NCBI RefSeq assembly: GCF_028649535.1
Contig: NZ_JAQSJE010000003.1
Location: forward strand, 1 to 64,000
Direction: 5' to 3'
DNA: 64,000 bases
Source of the DNA: Mannheimia cairinae
GTDB taxonomy: Bacteria; Pseudomonadota; Gammaproteobacteria; Enterobacterales; Pasteurellaceae
Shown here: positions 16,522 to 26,621 of the stretch, piece by piece
How the letters are laid out: each line of letters starts with the position of its first letter
Position numbering within the stretch: the first letter of the stretch is position 1
The notes under the pieces: model-generated
Databases searched by the model: none
What the model was told of the DNA's origin: nothing
The model's input: the letters and a program-made list of their open reading frames with translations, nothing else
Translations under genes and position numbers: made by a program

Positions 16522-19500
16522 ATGGAAATTAATGGTAAATTCAAGCGATTTAAAATTGCTCATAATCAACCAACATTAGCTATGGCAATACTGGTTGCAT
16601 TAATAATGAATGGGAATTCTTTTGCTGAAGAAGTTGAAGAATTAGATACGATTAATGTAATTAGTATAACTAATGACAAAATGGGTGAAACCAGAAAAAC
16701 AGCGACAGAATTAAAAAAACAACAAGTACAAGATAGTCGAGACCTAGTGCGCTACGAAACAGGCGTTACAGTAGTTGAAGCCGGACGCTTTGGGGCGAGC
16801 GGTTATGCTATTCGAGGTGTAGATGAAAACCGTGTAGCAATTAATATTGATGGGCTTCGTCAAGCTGAAACCCTTGCTAATCAAGGGTTTAAAGAACTAT
16901 TTGAAGGTTATGGTAATTTTAATAATACCCGTAATAGTGTGGAAATTGAAACACTAAAAGAAGCGGTCATTCGTAAAGGAGCCGATTCAGTGGCTTCTGG
17001 GAACGGGGCTTTAGGTGGCGCAGTTGCATTTGAGACTAAAGATGCTCGTGATTTTTTAATTGAAAAAGATTGGTATTTGGGCTATAGAACAGGTTATTCC
17101 ACAGCGGATAAGCAACGTTTAAATAGCGTGACTGCAGCAGGTCGTTATAAATGGTTTGATGCTTTAGTTGTTGTAACTGGGCGAAATGGACACGAAACAG
17201 AAAATTATGGTTATACAGGCTATAACGCTTTTAAACAAGGAAAAGAGAGAGAAAAAGCAGATCCTTATAAAATCGAAGCAAACAGTTTGCTTGCCAAATT
17301 CTCTGTGTCACCAAATGAAAATCATCGCTTTACAATTACCAGTGATAAAAGTGAACGCACCAGCCGTGGCCACGATTTTTCTTACAATCTTAAACCGCAA
17401 GATTATATAAATCTTGCTGAAGATGATTTGCGTCATACCAATGATGCGACAACTCGCAAATTCTTTTCAATAAGCTATGAAAATACCGCATCAAATCTAT
17501 TTTGGGATACTGCAAAAATTTCATTCTCCAATCAAAAAATTACCACTAAAGCCCGTACCGATGATTATTGCGACGGCAATGAAAAATGCGAACAGTATAA
17601 AAATCCGTATGGATTACAATTAAAAGATGGGAAAATTGTAGATAGAGAAGGCAACACACCAAAAGTTGAGGTTAGAGAAGTCGATAAGGGAGGATGGAAT
17701 GAGCATACTGCTGCTTTAGTTGATTCTAATGGTAATGTTGTTACCTCAGATGGCATTGATGCCCGAGCACGGGAATTTTGGTTTGATTGCTCTATTTTTG
17801 ATTGTAATGCTCCAGTTTCAACTTGGAGTAAAAGTGGATGGGGATCTGGAACTCAAGTTACGAATAAAGAACTTAACTTAGATGAGCAATATATTGATCC
17901 TAGAACAGGAAAACGTTATGCGACATCATCTTCTTTTGGGTATTCCGATTATATCGTTATTCCTAGATCTTCAGGTTACTCAGAAAATCTTTATACCGAT
18001 AGAGATTTAAATACTAAGACTAAGCAATTAAATTTGGACTTAACGAAAAGTGCGGTAATTTTGAGTAAAGAAAACAATTTTACTTATGGATTCTCGTATA
18101 GTGAAACAGAAAAATCGATGGTTAACCGTACAGGCTACAACGGTATTAATCCTGTTTGGTGGGCTAATACTTTTTTAGGTGTCGATGCTAATAATGTACC
18201 ATATACTTCGTGTGAAAATGCAAGGAAAGACACTAGTTGGCAAGCAAGAAAAAATGATAGATCATCACTAGTTTGTCCAACTGTAGATACTTACTCATTT
18301 CTGATTCCGGTTAAAACAAAGGATAAATCGCTCTATTTAACCGATAATATTCAGTTACACGATCGTTTCAGTCTAGATTTGGGATTTCGCTATAATTCAA
18401 CTAAATATCAACCTAACTATGTTGCTGGGCAAACTGCAAAAATTCCGGATGATATGGTAAAAGGTCTGTTTATTCCATTACCGGCAAATAATGTAGGAAA
18501 TGAGCCAAAATGGTGGGATGATGCCTATAACGGTTTCTCTGATCCAAAATATAATCAAGATTTGCAGGCTTATAGAGAACGGAAAGCAGCATATGATGCC
18601 GCTGTCGCCAATAATCCGGCTGAAAATATTGCATATTTTTCCAAACCAAAGAAATTTAGTGAAAAATCTTATTCTTTAGCAGGTACTTTTGATGCAACGG
18701 ACAACATAAGACTACAGGCAAAATATGCTAAAGGTTTTAGAATGCCGACAACTGATGAAATGTATTTTACTTTCCAGCATCCGGATATTACCGTATTACC
18801 AAATGTCGATTTATCGCCGGAAACAGCCAAAACGAAAGAGTTGGCTGTTACTCTGCATGGTGAGTTAGGTTTTATAACAGGAGGCGTTTTCCGTACGGAT
18901 TATAAAGATTTTATTGATTTTGCATTTGTCGGTAATAAAGATTTAGGAGCGTTAACCGGGAAACCAGGAGCAACTGTTTCAAGTCGGAAATATCCTCTTT
19001 ATAAGAGTATTAATAGAGAAATAGCACAAGTTCAGGGCTTTGAAATAAATACAAATTTAAATGTAGGGTATCTTTATTCCCGATTACAAGGGCTGAATAT
19101 TGGCTATAAACTTACACGCCAAAAAGGTCGTACCGGTGAAGGTATTCCTATGAATGCCATTCAACCGATGACGTCTGTGTTTAATCTTGGGTATGACGCA
19201 CCAAGTCAGAAATTTGGGTTTGATTTATATATTAGTCATGTAAGCAGTAAAAAAGCAGAAGATACCAACAATATGTTCTATGAAGAGGAATTAAACGGTG
19301 GAAATGCAGATGCCACACCTTATCTGAAATGGCGTAGTGATAGTTATACAGTGGTAGATTTTACTACTTATATAAAACCGATTAAAAATCTAACATTACA
19401 GTTTGGGGTTTATAACTTAACTAATCGTAAATATATGACGTGGGATTCAGCGCGTTCAATTCGTTCATTTGGTACGAGCAATATGATTAATAAAACGACG

Positions 19501-19569
19501 GGAGAAGGAATAAACCGCTTCTATTCACCGGGTAGAAATTATAAGTTAAATGCGGAAATAACTTTCTAA
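16522..19569 (+). CDS. TonB-dependent haemoglobin/transferrin/lactoferrin-class receptor
   Basis: A 1015-residue outer-membrane receptor. The start at 16522 (MEINGKF) follows GGAG by 7 nt; the TTG-started extension is unnecessary. A signal peptide ending NSFA^EE precedes a TonB box region (EELDTINVIS). The plug domain follows (SRDLVRYETGVTVVEAGRFGASGYAIRGVDENRVAINIDGLRQAE, IRKGADSVASGNGALGGAVAFETK), then a 22-strand barrel ending YSPGRNYKLNAEITF. This belongs to the family containing HmbR, HgbA/HgpA and TbpA. The large cysteine-containing loops (about residues 345-450 and 560-595) resemble haemoglobin receptors more than TbpA, but the ligand is inferred. No tbpB or hupA-like partner is adjacent. 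Confidence 0.88.
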   Translation: MEINGKFKRFKIAHNQPTLAMAILVALIMNGNSFAEEVEELDTINVISITNDKMGETRKTATELKKQQVQDSRDLVRYETGVTVVEAGRFGASGYAIRGVDENRVAINIDGLRQAETLANQGFKELFEGYGNFNNTRNSVEIETLKEAVIRKGADSVASGNGALGGAVAFETKDARDFLIEKDWYLGYRTGYSTADKQRLNSVTAAGRYKWFDALVVVTGRNGHETENYGYTGYNAFKQGKEREKADPYKIEANSLLAKFSVSPNENHRFTITSDKSERTSRGHDFSYNLKPQDYINLAEDDLRHTNDATTRKFFSISYENTASNLFWDTAKISFSNQKITTKARTDDYCDGNEKCEQYKNPYGLQLKDGKIVDREGNTPKVEVREVDKGGWNEHTAALVDSNGNVVTSDGIDARAREFWFDCSIFDCNAPVSTWSKSGWGSGTQVTNKELNLDEQYIDPRTGKRYATSSSFGYSDYIVIPRSSGYSENLYTDRDLNTKTKQLNLDLTKSAVILSKENNFTYGFSYSETEKSMVNRTGYNGINPVWWANTFLGVDANNVPYTSCENARKDTSWQARKNDRSSLVCPTVDTYSFLIPVKTKDKSLYLTDNIQLHDRFSLDLGFRYNSTKYQPNYVAGQTAKIPDDMVKGLFIPLPANNVGNEPKWWDDAYNGFSDPKYNQDLQAYRERKAAYDAAVANNPAENIAYFSKPKKFSEKSYSLAGTFDATDNIRLQAKYAKGFRMPTTDEMYFTFQHPDITVLPNVDLSPETAKTKELAVTLHGELGFITGGVFRTDYKDFIDFAFVGNKDLGALTGKPGATVSSRKYPLYKSINREIAQVQGFEINTNLNVGYLYSRLQGLNIGYKLTRQKGRTGEGIPMNAIQPMTSVFNLGYDAPSQKFGFDLYISHVSSKKAEDTNNMFYEEELNGGNADATPYLKWRSDSYTVVDFTTYIKPIKNLTLQFGVYNLTNRKYMTWDSARSIRSFGTSNMINKTTGEGINRFYSPGRNYKLNAEITF

Positions 19570-19587
19570 TTTATCTTATCAATAAAA

Positions 19588-19611
19588 TAGACCTCTAGAA
19601 TTGGAGGTCTA
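19588..19611 (+). terminator. Terminator after the TonB receptor gene
   Basis: TAGACCTC-TAGAATT-GGAGGTCTA with a T-rich tail (TTTTGTTT) follows the stop codon by about 20 bp. Confidence 0.8.
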
Positions 19612-19667
19612 TTTTGTTTACAAGCGGTTATTTTTGATAAAAATTTTGCACATTGACCTAAGCTTAG

Positions 19668-20495
<828 letters not shown>

Positions 20496-20636
20496 TTAGT
20501 TTTATTGTTGATAATGGACTGAAGATTATACCTCTAAATAAGTATCAAATGCTACTTATTTTCGTTTAGCTATTCACTTTTAAAATAAACTAAGATAGTC
20601 TATTAACCTTTTTATAACAACTATACAAGAGGCTAT

Positions 20637-21581
20637 ATGCAAGCATTATTAAAATTAACGCAATTTGTTAGCAAGACATTCGCTGTTTGGGTGGTGGTTT
20701 TTGCTTATATTGCAGCTCAATTTCCTGAAACCTTTAAAGTTTTTGTTCCTTGGATTCCTTATTTATTAGGAATTGTTATGCTAGGAATGGGGCTTACCTT
20801 AACCTTTAAAGATTTCGCTGAGGTAACTAAAAATCCTAAATCGGTATTAATTGGTGTAGTAGCACAATTTATTGTGATGCCAAGTATCGCTTATGGTTTA
20901 GCTAAATTATTTAATCTTCCGCCTGATTTGGCGATTGGGGTAATTTTGGTTGGTTGTTGTCCTGGTGGAACATCTTCAAACGTGATGACTTATTTGGCTC
21001 GTGGTAATACGGCTCTATCAGTGGCTTGTACCACAATTTCAACTTTATTAGCTCCAATCTTAACACCTGCAGTTTTCTATCTTTTTGCAAGCCAATGGTT
21101 AGAAATTAATGCAATGGCTATGTTTATTTCAGTTTTGAAAATGGTGCTATTACCTATTTTTGTTGGGGTTGTGATTCGTACTATCTTTAAGCAAAAAATT
21201 GAACAATTTAGCCAAACCATGCCATTAATTTCAGTTATTGCGATTGTGTTAATTGTTACTGCCGTAGTTTCTGTCAGCCGTGATCGTATTATTGAATCTG
21301 GTTTATTAATTTTTGCAGTGGTGGCATTACATAACGGTTTAGGCTATTTAATTGGCTATTTTGCAGGACGTTTCTTAAAATTGCCTGTTGCAGATAGCAA
21401 AGCGGTAGCGATTGAAGTAGGAATGCAGAACTCTGGTTTAGGGGCTGCTCTTGCCGCATTACACTTTAAAGCAAACCCAGTCATTGCAGTTCCAAGTGCG
21501 GTATTTAGTTTCTGGCACAACATTTCAGGCCCGATTTTAGCAATGATTTTTTCAAAAATGAAAAATGATAGCGAAAAATAA
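20637..21581 (+). CDS. Bile acid:Na+ symporter (BASS) family transporter
   Basis: The 314-residue membrane protein has about nine to ten helices. It carries the BASS signatures LGIVMLGMGLTLTFKDF, GVILVGCCPGGTSSNVMTYLARGN and VGMQNSGLGAALAALHF, which form the crossed Na+-binding core. Bacterial members move bile acids, pantoate (PanS) or other organic anions with Na+; which substrate applies here cannot be read from the sequence. It is a single gene ended by paired uptake sequences. Confidence 0.88.
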   Translation: MQALLKLTQFVSKTFAVWVVVFAYIAAQFPETFKVFVPWIPYLLGIVMLGMGLTLTFKDFAEVTKNPKSVLIGVVAQFIVMPSIAYGLAKLFNLPPDLAIGVILVGCCPGGTSSNVMTYLARGNTALSVACTTISTLLAPILTPAVFYLFASQWLEINAMAMFISVLKMVLLPIFVGVVIRTIFKQKIEQFSQTMPLISVIAIVLIVTAVVSVSRDRIIESGLLIFAVVALHNGLGYLIGYFAGRFLKLPVADSKAVAIEVGMQNSGLGAALAALHFKANPVIAVPSAVFSFWHNISGPILAMIFSKMKNDSEK

Positions 21582-21597
21582 GAGTACTATATAAATA

Positions 21598-21646
21598 AAC
21601 AAGCGGTTTAATTTGCAAAAAAATTTACAAATTAGACCGCTTGTTG
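21598..21646. terminator. Bidirectional terminator of inverted uptake signal sequences
   Basis: ACAAGCGGTTTAATTTG at the left pairs with CAAATTAGACCGCTTGT at the right around an A-rich loop. It sits between the convergent BASS transporter and macA-like genes. Both arms contain the uptake core. Confidence 0.8.
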
Positions 21647-21659
21647 TTTGAGTGATGAC

Positions 21660-22823
21660 TTAAAACATTCTTGGGCCTCGAGTGATACTGATTTGTTCGC
21701 CGGCTGCTCGTTGAGTAACAATGATGTTATCCCCTTCATTTAAACCAGATAACACTTCTGTATTGATACTGTCTGCTAGCCCCAGTTGAATTGGTTTTTC
21801 AACGGATTTTCCATTTTCTAATACGAGAACGTAGTTTTCTTTGCCACGTTTTTTAATGACTGTAGTTGGTACTACTAATACATTCTCTCGTTTATCAATA
21901 GTAATTTGTGCTTGAGTTGTCATTCCAATTCTTAAACTATTGTCTGTATTGTCAATAGATACATTAGCGTAGTAGTAAACAGCCTCAGTATTGCCCGATT
22001 TCTCTGTATAACTATTATCAGTTAGGGTGGTAAGGGCAGGATCAACCGAATCAATAATTGCATTATAGGTTCGTTCAGGCTCTGCAAGTGTGCTAAAGCT
22101 AACATTTTGCCCAACTTTTACTTGTGCAATATCGCCTTCAGAGATTTCAAGTTTAATCAACATTTTAGATAAATCGGCAACTTGTACAATCGTGGGAGAA
22201 ACTTGGTTTGAATTTACAGTTTGCCCTACAGAAACAGGCACTGACACAATTACGCCGTCCATTGGCGAAACAATTTGAGTGTAAGTTAAGTTGGTTCTAG
22301 CATCATTTACCGAGATTTCTGCCGATTTAATTTGTGCTTTAATGTTATCTACACTAGCTTTGGCAGAGGCCAATGTGTTTTTGGCACTCTCAAGCTCATT
22401 TAATGAGGTGCTATTTGCTTTATACAATCTGTTTAAACGATTATAGTTTGATTGAGCAACTTCAAGTGCAACTTGGGCAGATTTTAGTTGTGCTTGATAA
22501 GAGGAAAGTTGTGCTTCTGCAGTGCTTAGGCTATTGCTTTGGTTGCTTGAGTCAATGTCGGCAATTAAATCGCCTTGTTTAACGGTTTGCCCAAGTTCAA
22601 CATAGAGTTTTTGTATTTTACCAGAAACCTGAGCACCAACTTCTGTTCGTTTATTTGCTCGCACAGAGCCTGTTGCTAATACGCTTTTATCAATAGCTGC
22701 ACGAGTAACTGGTTCAGTAATATAGTGAATTTGTGTAGTTGTATTTTTCTGATTGTAATAGATATATCCACCGACACTGATTGCAATAATAATCGTTAAA
22801 GTAGCTAATTTTTTTAGTTTCAT
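21660..22823 (-). CDS. macA: MacA-like periplasmic adaptor (membrane fusion protein)
   Basis: The 387-residue protein has one N-terminal membrane anchor (LATLTIIIAISVGGYIYYN), a lipoyl half-motif (VGAQVSGKIQKLYVELGQTVKQGDLIADID), a long alpha-hairpin coiled coil (about 100-175), the second lipoyl half (VSPMDGVIVSVPVSVGQTVN) and beta-barrel and membrane-proximal domains ending ITRGPRMF. MacA links the MacB ABC exporter to a TolC-type channel for macrolides, haem or toxin export. Normally macB follows immediately; here the next DNA is a terminator and then an opposing transporter gene. Whatever ABC or RND partner it uses must be encoded elsewhere. Confidence 0.88.
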   Translation of the reverse strand: MKLKKLATLTIIIAISVGGYIYYNQKNTTTQIHYITEPVTRAAIDKSVLATGSVRANKRTEVGAQVSGKIQKLYVELGQTVKQGDLIADIDSSNQSNSLSTAEAQLSSYQAQLKSAQVALEVAQSNYNRLNRLYKANSTSLNELESAKNTLASAKASVDNIKAQIKSAEISVNDARTNLTYTQIVSPMDGVIVSVPVSVGQTVNSNQVSPTIVQVADLSKMLIKLEISEGDIAQVKVGQNVSFSTLAEPERTYNAIIDSVDPALTTLTDNSYTEKSGNTEAVYYYANVSIDNTDNSLRIGMTTQAQITIDKRENVLVVPTTVIKKRGKENYVLVLENGKSVEKPIQLGLADSINTEVLSGLNEGDNIIVTQRAAGEQISITRGPRMF

Positions 22824-22890
22824 TTTATCTCTTTTAATTTATTGATATTATAAGTGGTCATAATTGACCAACTTTTTGCAAAAAAGTTGC

Positions 22891-23706
22891 TTAAATAATG
22901 CCAAATGTTGCTCGGATATAGCTTGCTACGGCTTCATATTTATGGTGTCCAATCACTTCATTATTTGGCAATATTGCTTTTAAGCGAGGATCTGCGTTTT
23001 TCATCAGACAGCCTTTTCCTGTTCGAGAAAGCATTTCAACGTCATTCATACCATCACCAAAGGCGATACAATCTTGCAAAGTATAACCTCTTAATTTCAC
23101 TAATTCCGCTAGAGAATTTGCTTTACACACACCTTTTGCCATAACCTCAAGGCAGAGAAGGGCAGAGTAAGTCATTTGTACTTGGTCACCATAGGTAACT
23201 TGAATATATTTTTCAATCGGAACAAGAGCCTCTGCAGTTTTACCAATAAAAAAGACTTTTTCAGTTTGTCTGCCGTGATGATGGGCAAAATCAACCACTT
23301 GATAGCTAAAACCAGAATCTTGATGATATTTTTTCAGTTCTTCAATCTCTTTATTGATAAACCATTCATCTCCTTGATAACTATTTAAGCAGATATTTTG
23401 AGGATCGTATTTTATATTCATTAATTCAACGGCGAGATCTTCAGGCAGATAATGATTTACTAATTTTTTACCCGTTAAGTCATTAGCTCTTGCACCATTT
23501 GAAGTGACAAGCATTGTGTTTTTAGCATTAACTTTACCGATAATATGAGAAACATCAGGGTAATTGCGGCCAGTTGCAAAAAAGATATCAACCCCTTTCT
23601 GAGATAATTTTTCAAGTGTGTCTATAGTAAAATTGCCAATTTTATGATTTGCATTAAGAAGTGTGCCATCGAGATCAGAAATAATTGCACGAAATGGTAG
23701 GCTCAT
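22891..23706 (-). CDS. Cof-type HAD-superfamily sugar-phosphate phosphatase
   Basis: About 271 residues from ATG 23706 (MSLPFRAIISDLDGTLLN). The HAD motifs are DLDGT, the Thr/Ser in VTSNGA and GDGMNDVEML, with the C2 cap typical of the Cof/YbiV/YidA group. Such enzymes dephosphorylate sugar phosphates, FMN or similar small molecules in the cytoplasm. The substrate is unknown. The upstream in-frame ATG (23748) is rejected because AAGGAT lies before 23706 and homology starts there. Confidence 0.87.
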   Translation of the reverse strand: MSLPFRAIISDLDGTLLNANHKIGNFTIDTLEKLSQKGVDIFFATGRNYPDVSHIIGKVNAKNTMLVTSNGARANDLTGKKLVNHYLPEDLAVELMNIKYDPQNICLNSYQGDEWFINKEIEELKKYHQDSGFSYQVVDFAHHHGRQTEKVFFIGKTAEALVPIEKYIQVTYGDQVQMTYSALLCLEVMAKGVCKANSLAELVKLRGYTLQDCIAFGDGMNDVEMLSRTGKGCLMKNADPRLKAILPNNEVIGHHKYEAVASYIRATFGII

Positions 23707-23748
23707 AGCATTATCCTTAAAATTTAAAATAAAGTAAAAGGCTATCAA

Positions 23749-23989
23749 ATTTAGCTTAAAACTTCAAAGAAAATAGTTTTTTACGAAGTTTTAAAATATT
23801 TTTTCACAAAATAAAAAAATATTTGTTTGAAGCTAAAATATTAAGTTTATAGTTAAAGCTAACTCATTGTTTTGGGGTTGTAGTTTAATTTAGTGTTTTT
23901 AACTGACAATTTAACTCTTTTAGAAATAATAATCTGGTAAGAGTTGTTGAAAATGGTATGGTAACGTTTGCGTAAAGAGAAAAATGCTA
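23749..23989. other. AT-rich non-coding stretch before the leu promoter
   Basis: No gene or convincing structure is seen. It separates the HAD phosphatase promoter region from the leucine attenuator. Confidence 0.5.
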
Positions 23990-24017
23990 TTGACATTGCC
24001 TTAGATAAAGCTAATAT
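23990..24017 (+). promoter_or_regulatory. leuA promoter
   Basis: TTGACA (23990-23995) and TAATAT (24012-24017), 16 bp apart, form a near-consensus sigma-70 promoter. It is placed about 50 bp before the leader peptide and upstream of the attenuator. Confidence 0.75.
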
Positions 24018-24065
24018 ACATCTCACTTACTGAATAATAATGCAAACATAAACACACAACACAAT

Positions 24066-24122
24066 ATGGAAAAATTTACCTTACTCCGATTATCTCTGTT
24101 ATCGCATTTTGTGCGAGGATAA
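24066..24122 (+). CDS. leuL: Leucine leader peptide (leuL)
   Basis: An 18-codon open frame, MEKFTLLRLSLLSHFVRG, holds five leucines within seven codons (TTA CTC CGA TTA TCT CTG TTA). It lies between a strong promoter and a terminator hairpin upstream of leuA. This is the standard arrangement for amino-acid attenuation: when leucyl-tRNA is scarce, the ribosome stalls in the Leu run and the terminator does not form. The peptide itself is expected to have no function. No strong ribosome-binding site is visible before the ATG. Confidence 0.8.
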   Translation: MEKFTLLRLSLLSHFVRG

Positions 24123-24161
24123 AGATTGCTTGGAAAAAGTAAATAAACTATCCACATTCTT

Positions 24162-24190
24162 GCCCGCACTTAAAAATGCGGGCTTTTTTT
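24162..24190 (+). terminator. leuA attenuator (leader terminator)
   Basis: GCCCGCA (24162-24168) and TGCGGGC (24177-24183) pair around CTTAAAAA and are followed by seven T. It lies 40 bp after the leader-peptide stop and 50 bp before leuA. Confidence 0.88.
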
Positions 24191-24239
24191 ATTTTATTAA
24201 AAGAGAAATTATATTCAATAAATTAATTAAGGATTCCCT

Positions 24240-25784
24240 ATGAGCAATAATAACATCATTATCTTTGATACGACCTTACGTGATGGCGAACAATCATTAA
24301 AAGCAAGCTTAACCGTAAAAGAAAAATTACAAATTGCATTAGCACTAGAACGTTTAGGGGTTGATGTGATGGAAGTGGGGTTTCCTGTTTCTTCATCGGG
24401 CGATTTTGAGTCGGTGCAAACTATCGCTCGCCATATTAAAAATAGCCGTGTTGCTGCACTTTCTCGTGCGGTGGCAAAAGATATTGATGCCGCTTATGAA
24501 GCATTAAAAGTGGCGGAAGCTTTCCGAATTCATACCTTTATTGCAAGTTCTGCATTACACGTTGAAGCGAAATTAAAACGCTCATTTGATGATGTCGTGG
24601 AAATGGCAGTTGCGGCAGTGAAACGTGCAAGAAACTATACAGATGATGTGGAATTCTCTTGTGAAGATGCAGGGCGTACCGGTATTGATAATATTTGCCG
24701 AATTGTTGAAGCAGCCATTAACGCTGGGGCGACAACTGTGAATATTCCAGATACGGTTGGGTTCTGCTTACCAAATGAATATGGCAATATTATTCATCAA
24801 GTGATGAACCGAGTACCGAATATTGATAAAGCCATTGTTTCCGTGCATTGCCACAACGATTTAGGAATGGCGACAGCAAATTCATTAACGGCGGTGCAAA
24901 ACGGGGCAAGACAAATTGAATGTACTATTAACGGCATTGGTGAGCGAGCAGGAAATACCGCTTTAGAAGAAGTGGTGATGGCAATTAAGACACGTCAGGA
25001 ATTTTTAGGGGTAGATACTCGCATTAATACCCAAGAAATTCATCGTGTCAGCCAAATGGTCAGCCAGCTTTGTAATATGCCGATTCAGCCGAATAAAGCG
25101 ATTGTGGGGAGCAATGCGTTTGCTCACTCTTCTGGTATTCACCAAGATGGAATGCTTAAAAATAAAAATACTTATGAAATTATGTCGCCGGAAACGATCG
25201 GGCTTAAGAAAGAAAAGTTGAATTTAACGGCTCGCTCTGGCCGTGCCGCCGTAAAAGGACATATGGCAGATATGGGTTATACCGAAAGCGATTATGATTT
25301 AGATAAATTATATGAAGCTTTCTTACAGCTTGCAGATAAAAAAGGCCAGGTGTTTGATTATGACTTAGAAGCACTTGCTTTTATTGATATGCAACAAGGC
25401 GATGAAGACCGCTTAAAATTAGATGTGATCACATCTCAGCTGATTAGTGGTTTGCCAGCATCGGCATTTGTGCAGGTAGAATTAGATGGCAAACGTGTAA
25501 GTGCAACCTCTCAAGGCGGTAATGGCCCTGTAGATGCAACTTATAACGCTATTATGCAAATTGTTGGAATGGAAGTTAAAATATCGCACTATAACTTAAC
25601 CGCAAAAGGTGAAGGAGCAGAGGCTTTAGGGCAAGTGGATATCGTAGTGGAATATGAGGATAGAAAATTCCACGGTGTTGGTTTAGCAACTGATATTGTT
25701 GAATCTTCAGCTCGTGCTTTAATTCACGCTATTAATGCAATTTATCGCTCGCAGAAAGTGGCAGATTTAAAAGCGAAGAAATAA
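24240..25784 (+). CDS. leuA: 2-isopropylmalate synthase
   Basis: A 514-residue enzyme with [10 protein letters not shown] (residues 10-18) at the TIM-barrel start, [13 protein letters not shown] metal-binding motif, [18 protein letters not shown] and the C-terminal LeuA regulatory domain (about 390-510; [29 protein letters not shown]). It condenses acetyl-CoA with 2-ketoisovalerate, the first committed step of leucine synthesis, and is feedback-inhibited by leucine through the C-terminal domain. leuBCD do not follow; the next gene is rpoE. It therefore appears as a monocistronic, attenuated unit. Confidence 0.96.
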   Translation: MSNNNIIIFDTTLRDGEQSLKASLTVKEKLQIALALERLGVDVMEVGFPVSSSGDFESVQTIARHIKNSRVAALSRAVAKDIDAAYEALKVAEAFRIHTFIASSALHVEAKLKRSFDDVVEMAVAAVKRARNYTDDVEFSCEDAGRTGIDNICRIVEAAINAGATTVNIPDTVGFCLPNEYGNIIHQVMNRVPNIDKAIVSVHCHNDLGMATANSLTAVQNGARQIECTINGIGERAGNTALEEVVMAIKTRQEFLGVDTRINTQEIHRVSQMVSQLCNMPIQPNKAIVGSNAFAHSSGIHQDGMLKNKNTYEIMSPETIGLKKEKLNLTARSGRAAVKGHMADMGYTESDYDLDKLYEAFLQLADKKGQVFDYDLEALAFIDMQQGDEDRLKLDVITSQLISGLPASAFVQVELDGKRVSATSQGGNGPVDATYNAIMQIVGMEVKISHYNLTAKGEGAEALGQVDIVVEYEDRKFHGVGLATDIVESSARALIHAINAIYRSQKVADLKAKK

Positions 25785-25802
25785 TTTTTATTAGATATGC
25801 AG

Positions 25803-25861
25803 ACAAGCGGTTGGATTTTTTGAAAATTTTGCAAATTTTCGTTAAAATCCGACCGCTTGTT
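25803..25861 (+). terminator. leuA terminator of inverted uptake signal sequences
   Basis: ACAAGCGGTTGGATTTT is mirrored by AAAATCCGACCGCTTGTTT, giving a stem of about 17 bp with a T-rich tail. It contains two uptake cores in opposite orientation. Confidence 0.82.
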
Positions 25862-25921
25862 TATTTTTGTTTTGGGTTTTATCAAGAAAGTAAAAAAGAT
25901 TAAATAATTTTCCAAATTATT

Positions 25922-25928
25922 GGAACTT
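25922..25928 (+). promoter_or_regulatory. Sigma-E type -35 element of the rpoE operon
   Basis: GGAACTTTA is identical to the strong -35 consensus of RpoE-dependent promoters and lies about 70 bp before rpoE. The expected -10 (TCTGA/TCAAA) is not clear at the standard distance. Autoregulation by sigma-E is well established in related bacteria. Confidence 0.5.
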
Positions 25929-25998
25929 TAAGAAGAAAGCACACACTAAGAGAGTGTGCAATGGAAAATGACATATTTATATTTAGGAGAGTCCGCAG

Positions 25999-26571
25999 TT
26001 GAGCGAACAGATCACCGACCAAGAATTAGTCGAAAAAGCACAAAAAGGTGATAAAAAAGCATTTAATTTACTTGTTGTACGTTATCAAAATAGAGTGGCA
26101 GGGTTATTGACCCGCTATGTAAGTAGAGATGATATTCCAGACATTGTGCAAGAATCTTTTATTAAAGCCTATCGTTCTTTAGAATCTTTCCGTGGAGAAA
26201 GTGCTTTTTATACGTGGCTTTATCGAATTGCAGTTAATACTGCAAAGAATCATTTAACCTCTTTAGGCAGAAGACCGCCTAAAGAAGATATTTTGGCAGA
26301 AGATGCTGAAAGTTATGATGTTGGCACACAACTTCGTGAAAGTGATACACCAGAAAATTTGGTGTTATCTGAAGAGCTAAGACGAGTGGTGTTCGATACC
26401 ATTGAAAATTTACCTGATGAACTTAAAACTGCTATTCAATTAAGAGAATTAGAAGGATTAAGTTATGAAGAAATAGCCGAAGCAATGGGGTGCCCTGTTG
26501 GAACCGTGCGTTCACGGATTTTTCGAGCTAGAGAAGCGATAGATGCAAAAGTTAAACCGCTTATGCAGTAA
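25999..26571 (+). CDS. rpoE: RNA polymerase sigma-E factor
   Basis: The 190-residue ECF sigma factor has region 2 (KGDKKAFNLLVVRYQNRVAGLLTRYV, DIVQESFIKAYRSLESFRGESAFYTWLYRIAVNTAKN) and region 4 with its helix-turn-helix (YEEIAEAMGCPVGTVRSRIFRAREAI). It directs transcription of envelope-stress genes when released from RseA. The start is TTG (25999-26001), supported by AGGAGA 8 nt upstream and by the family N-terminus MSEQxTDQ. It heads the rpoE-rseA-rseB-rseC unit. Confidence 0.95.
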   Translation: MSEQITDQELVEKAQKGDKKAFNLLVVRYQNRVAGLLTRYVSRDDIPDIVQESFIKAYRSLESFRGESAFYTWLYRIAVNTAKNHLTSLGRRPPKEDILAEDAESYDVGTQLRESDTPENLVLSEELRRVVFDTIENLPDELKTAIQLRELEGLSYEEIAEAMGCPVGTVRSRIFRAREAIDAKVKPLMQ

Positions 26572-26621
26572 TTAAAGATCAAAATTTTAAGATAGAAATG
26601 TAGAAATCATTGGAGCCGATT

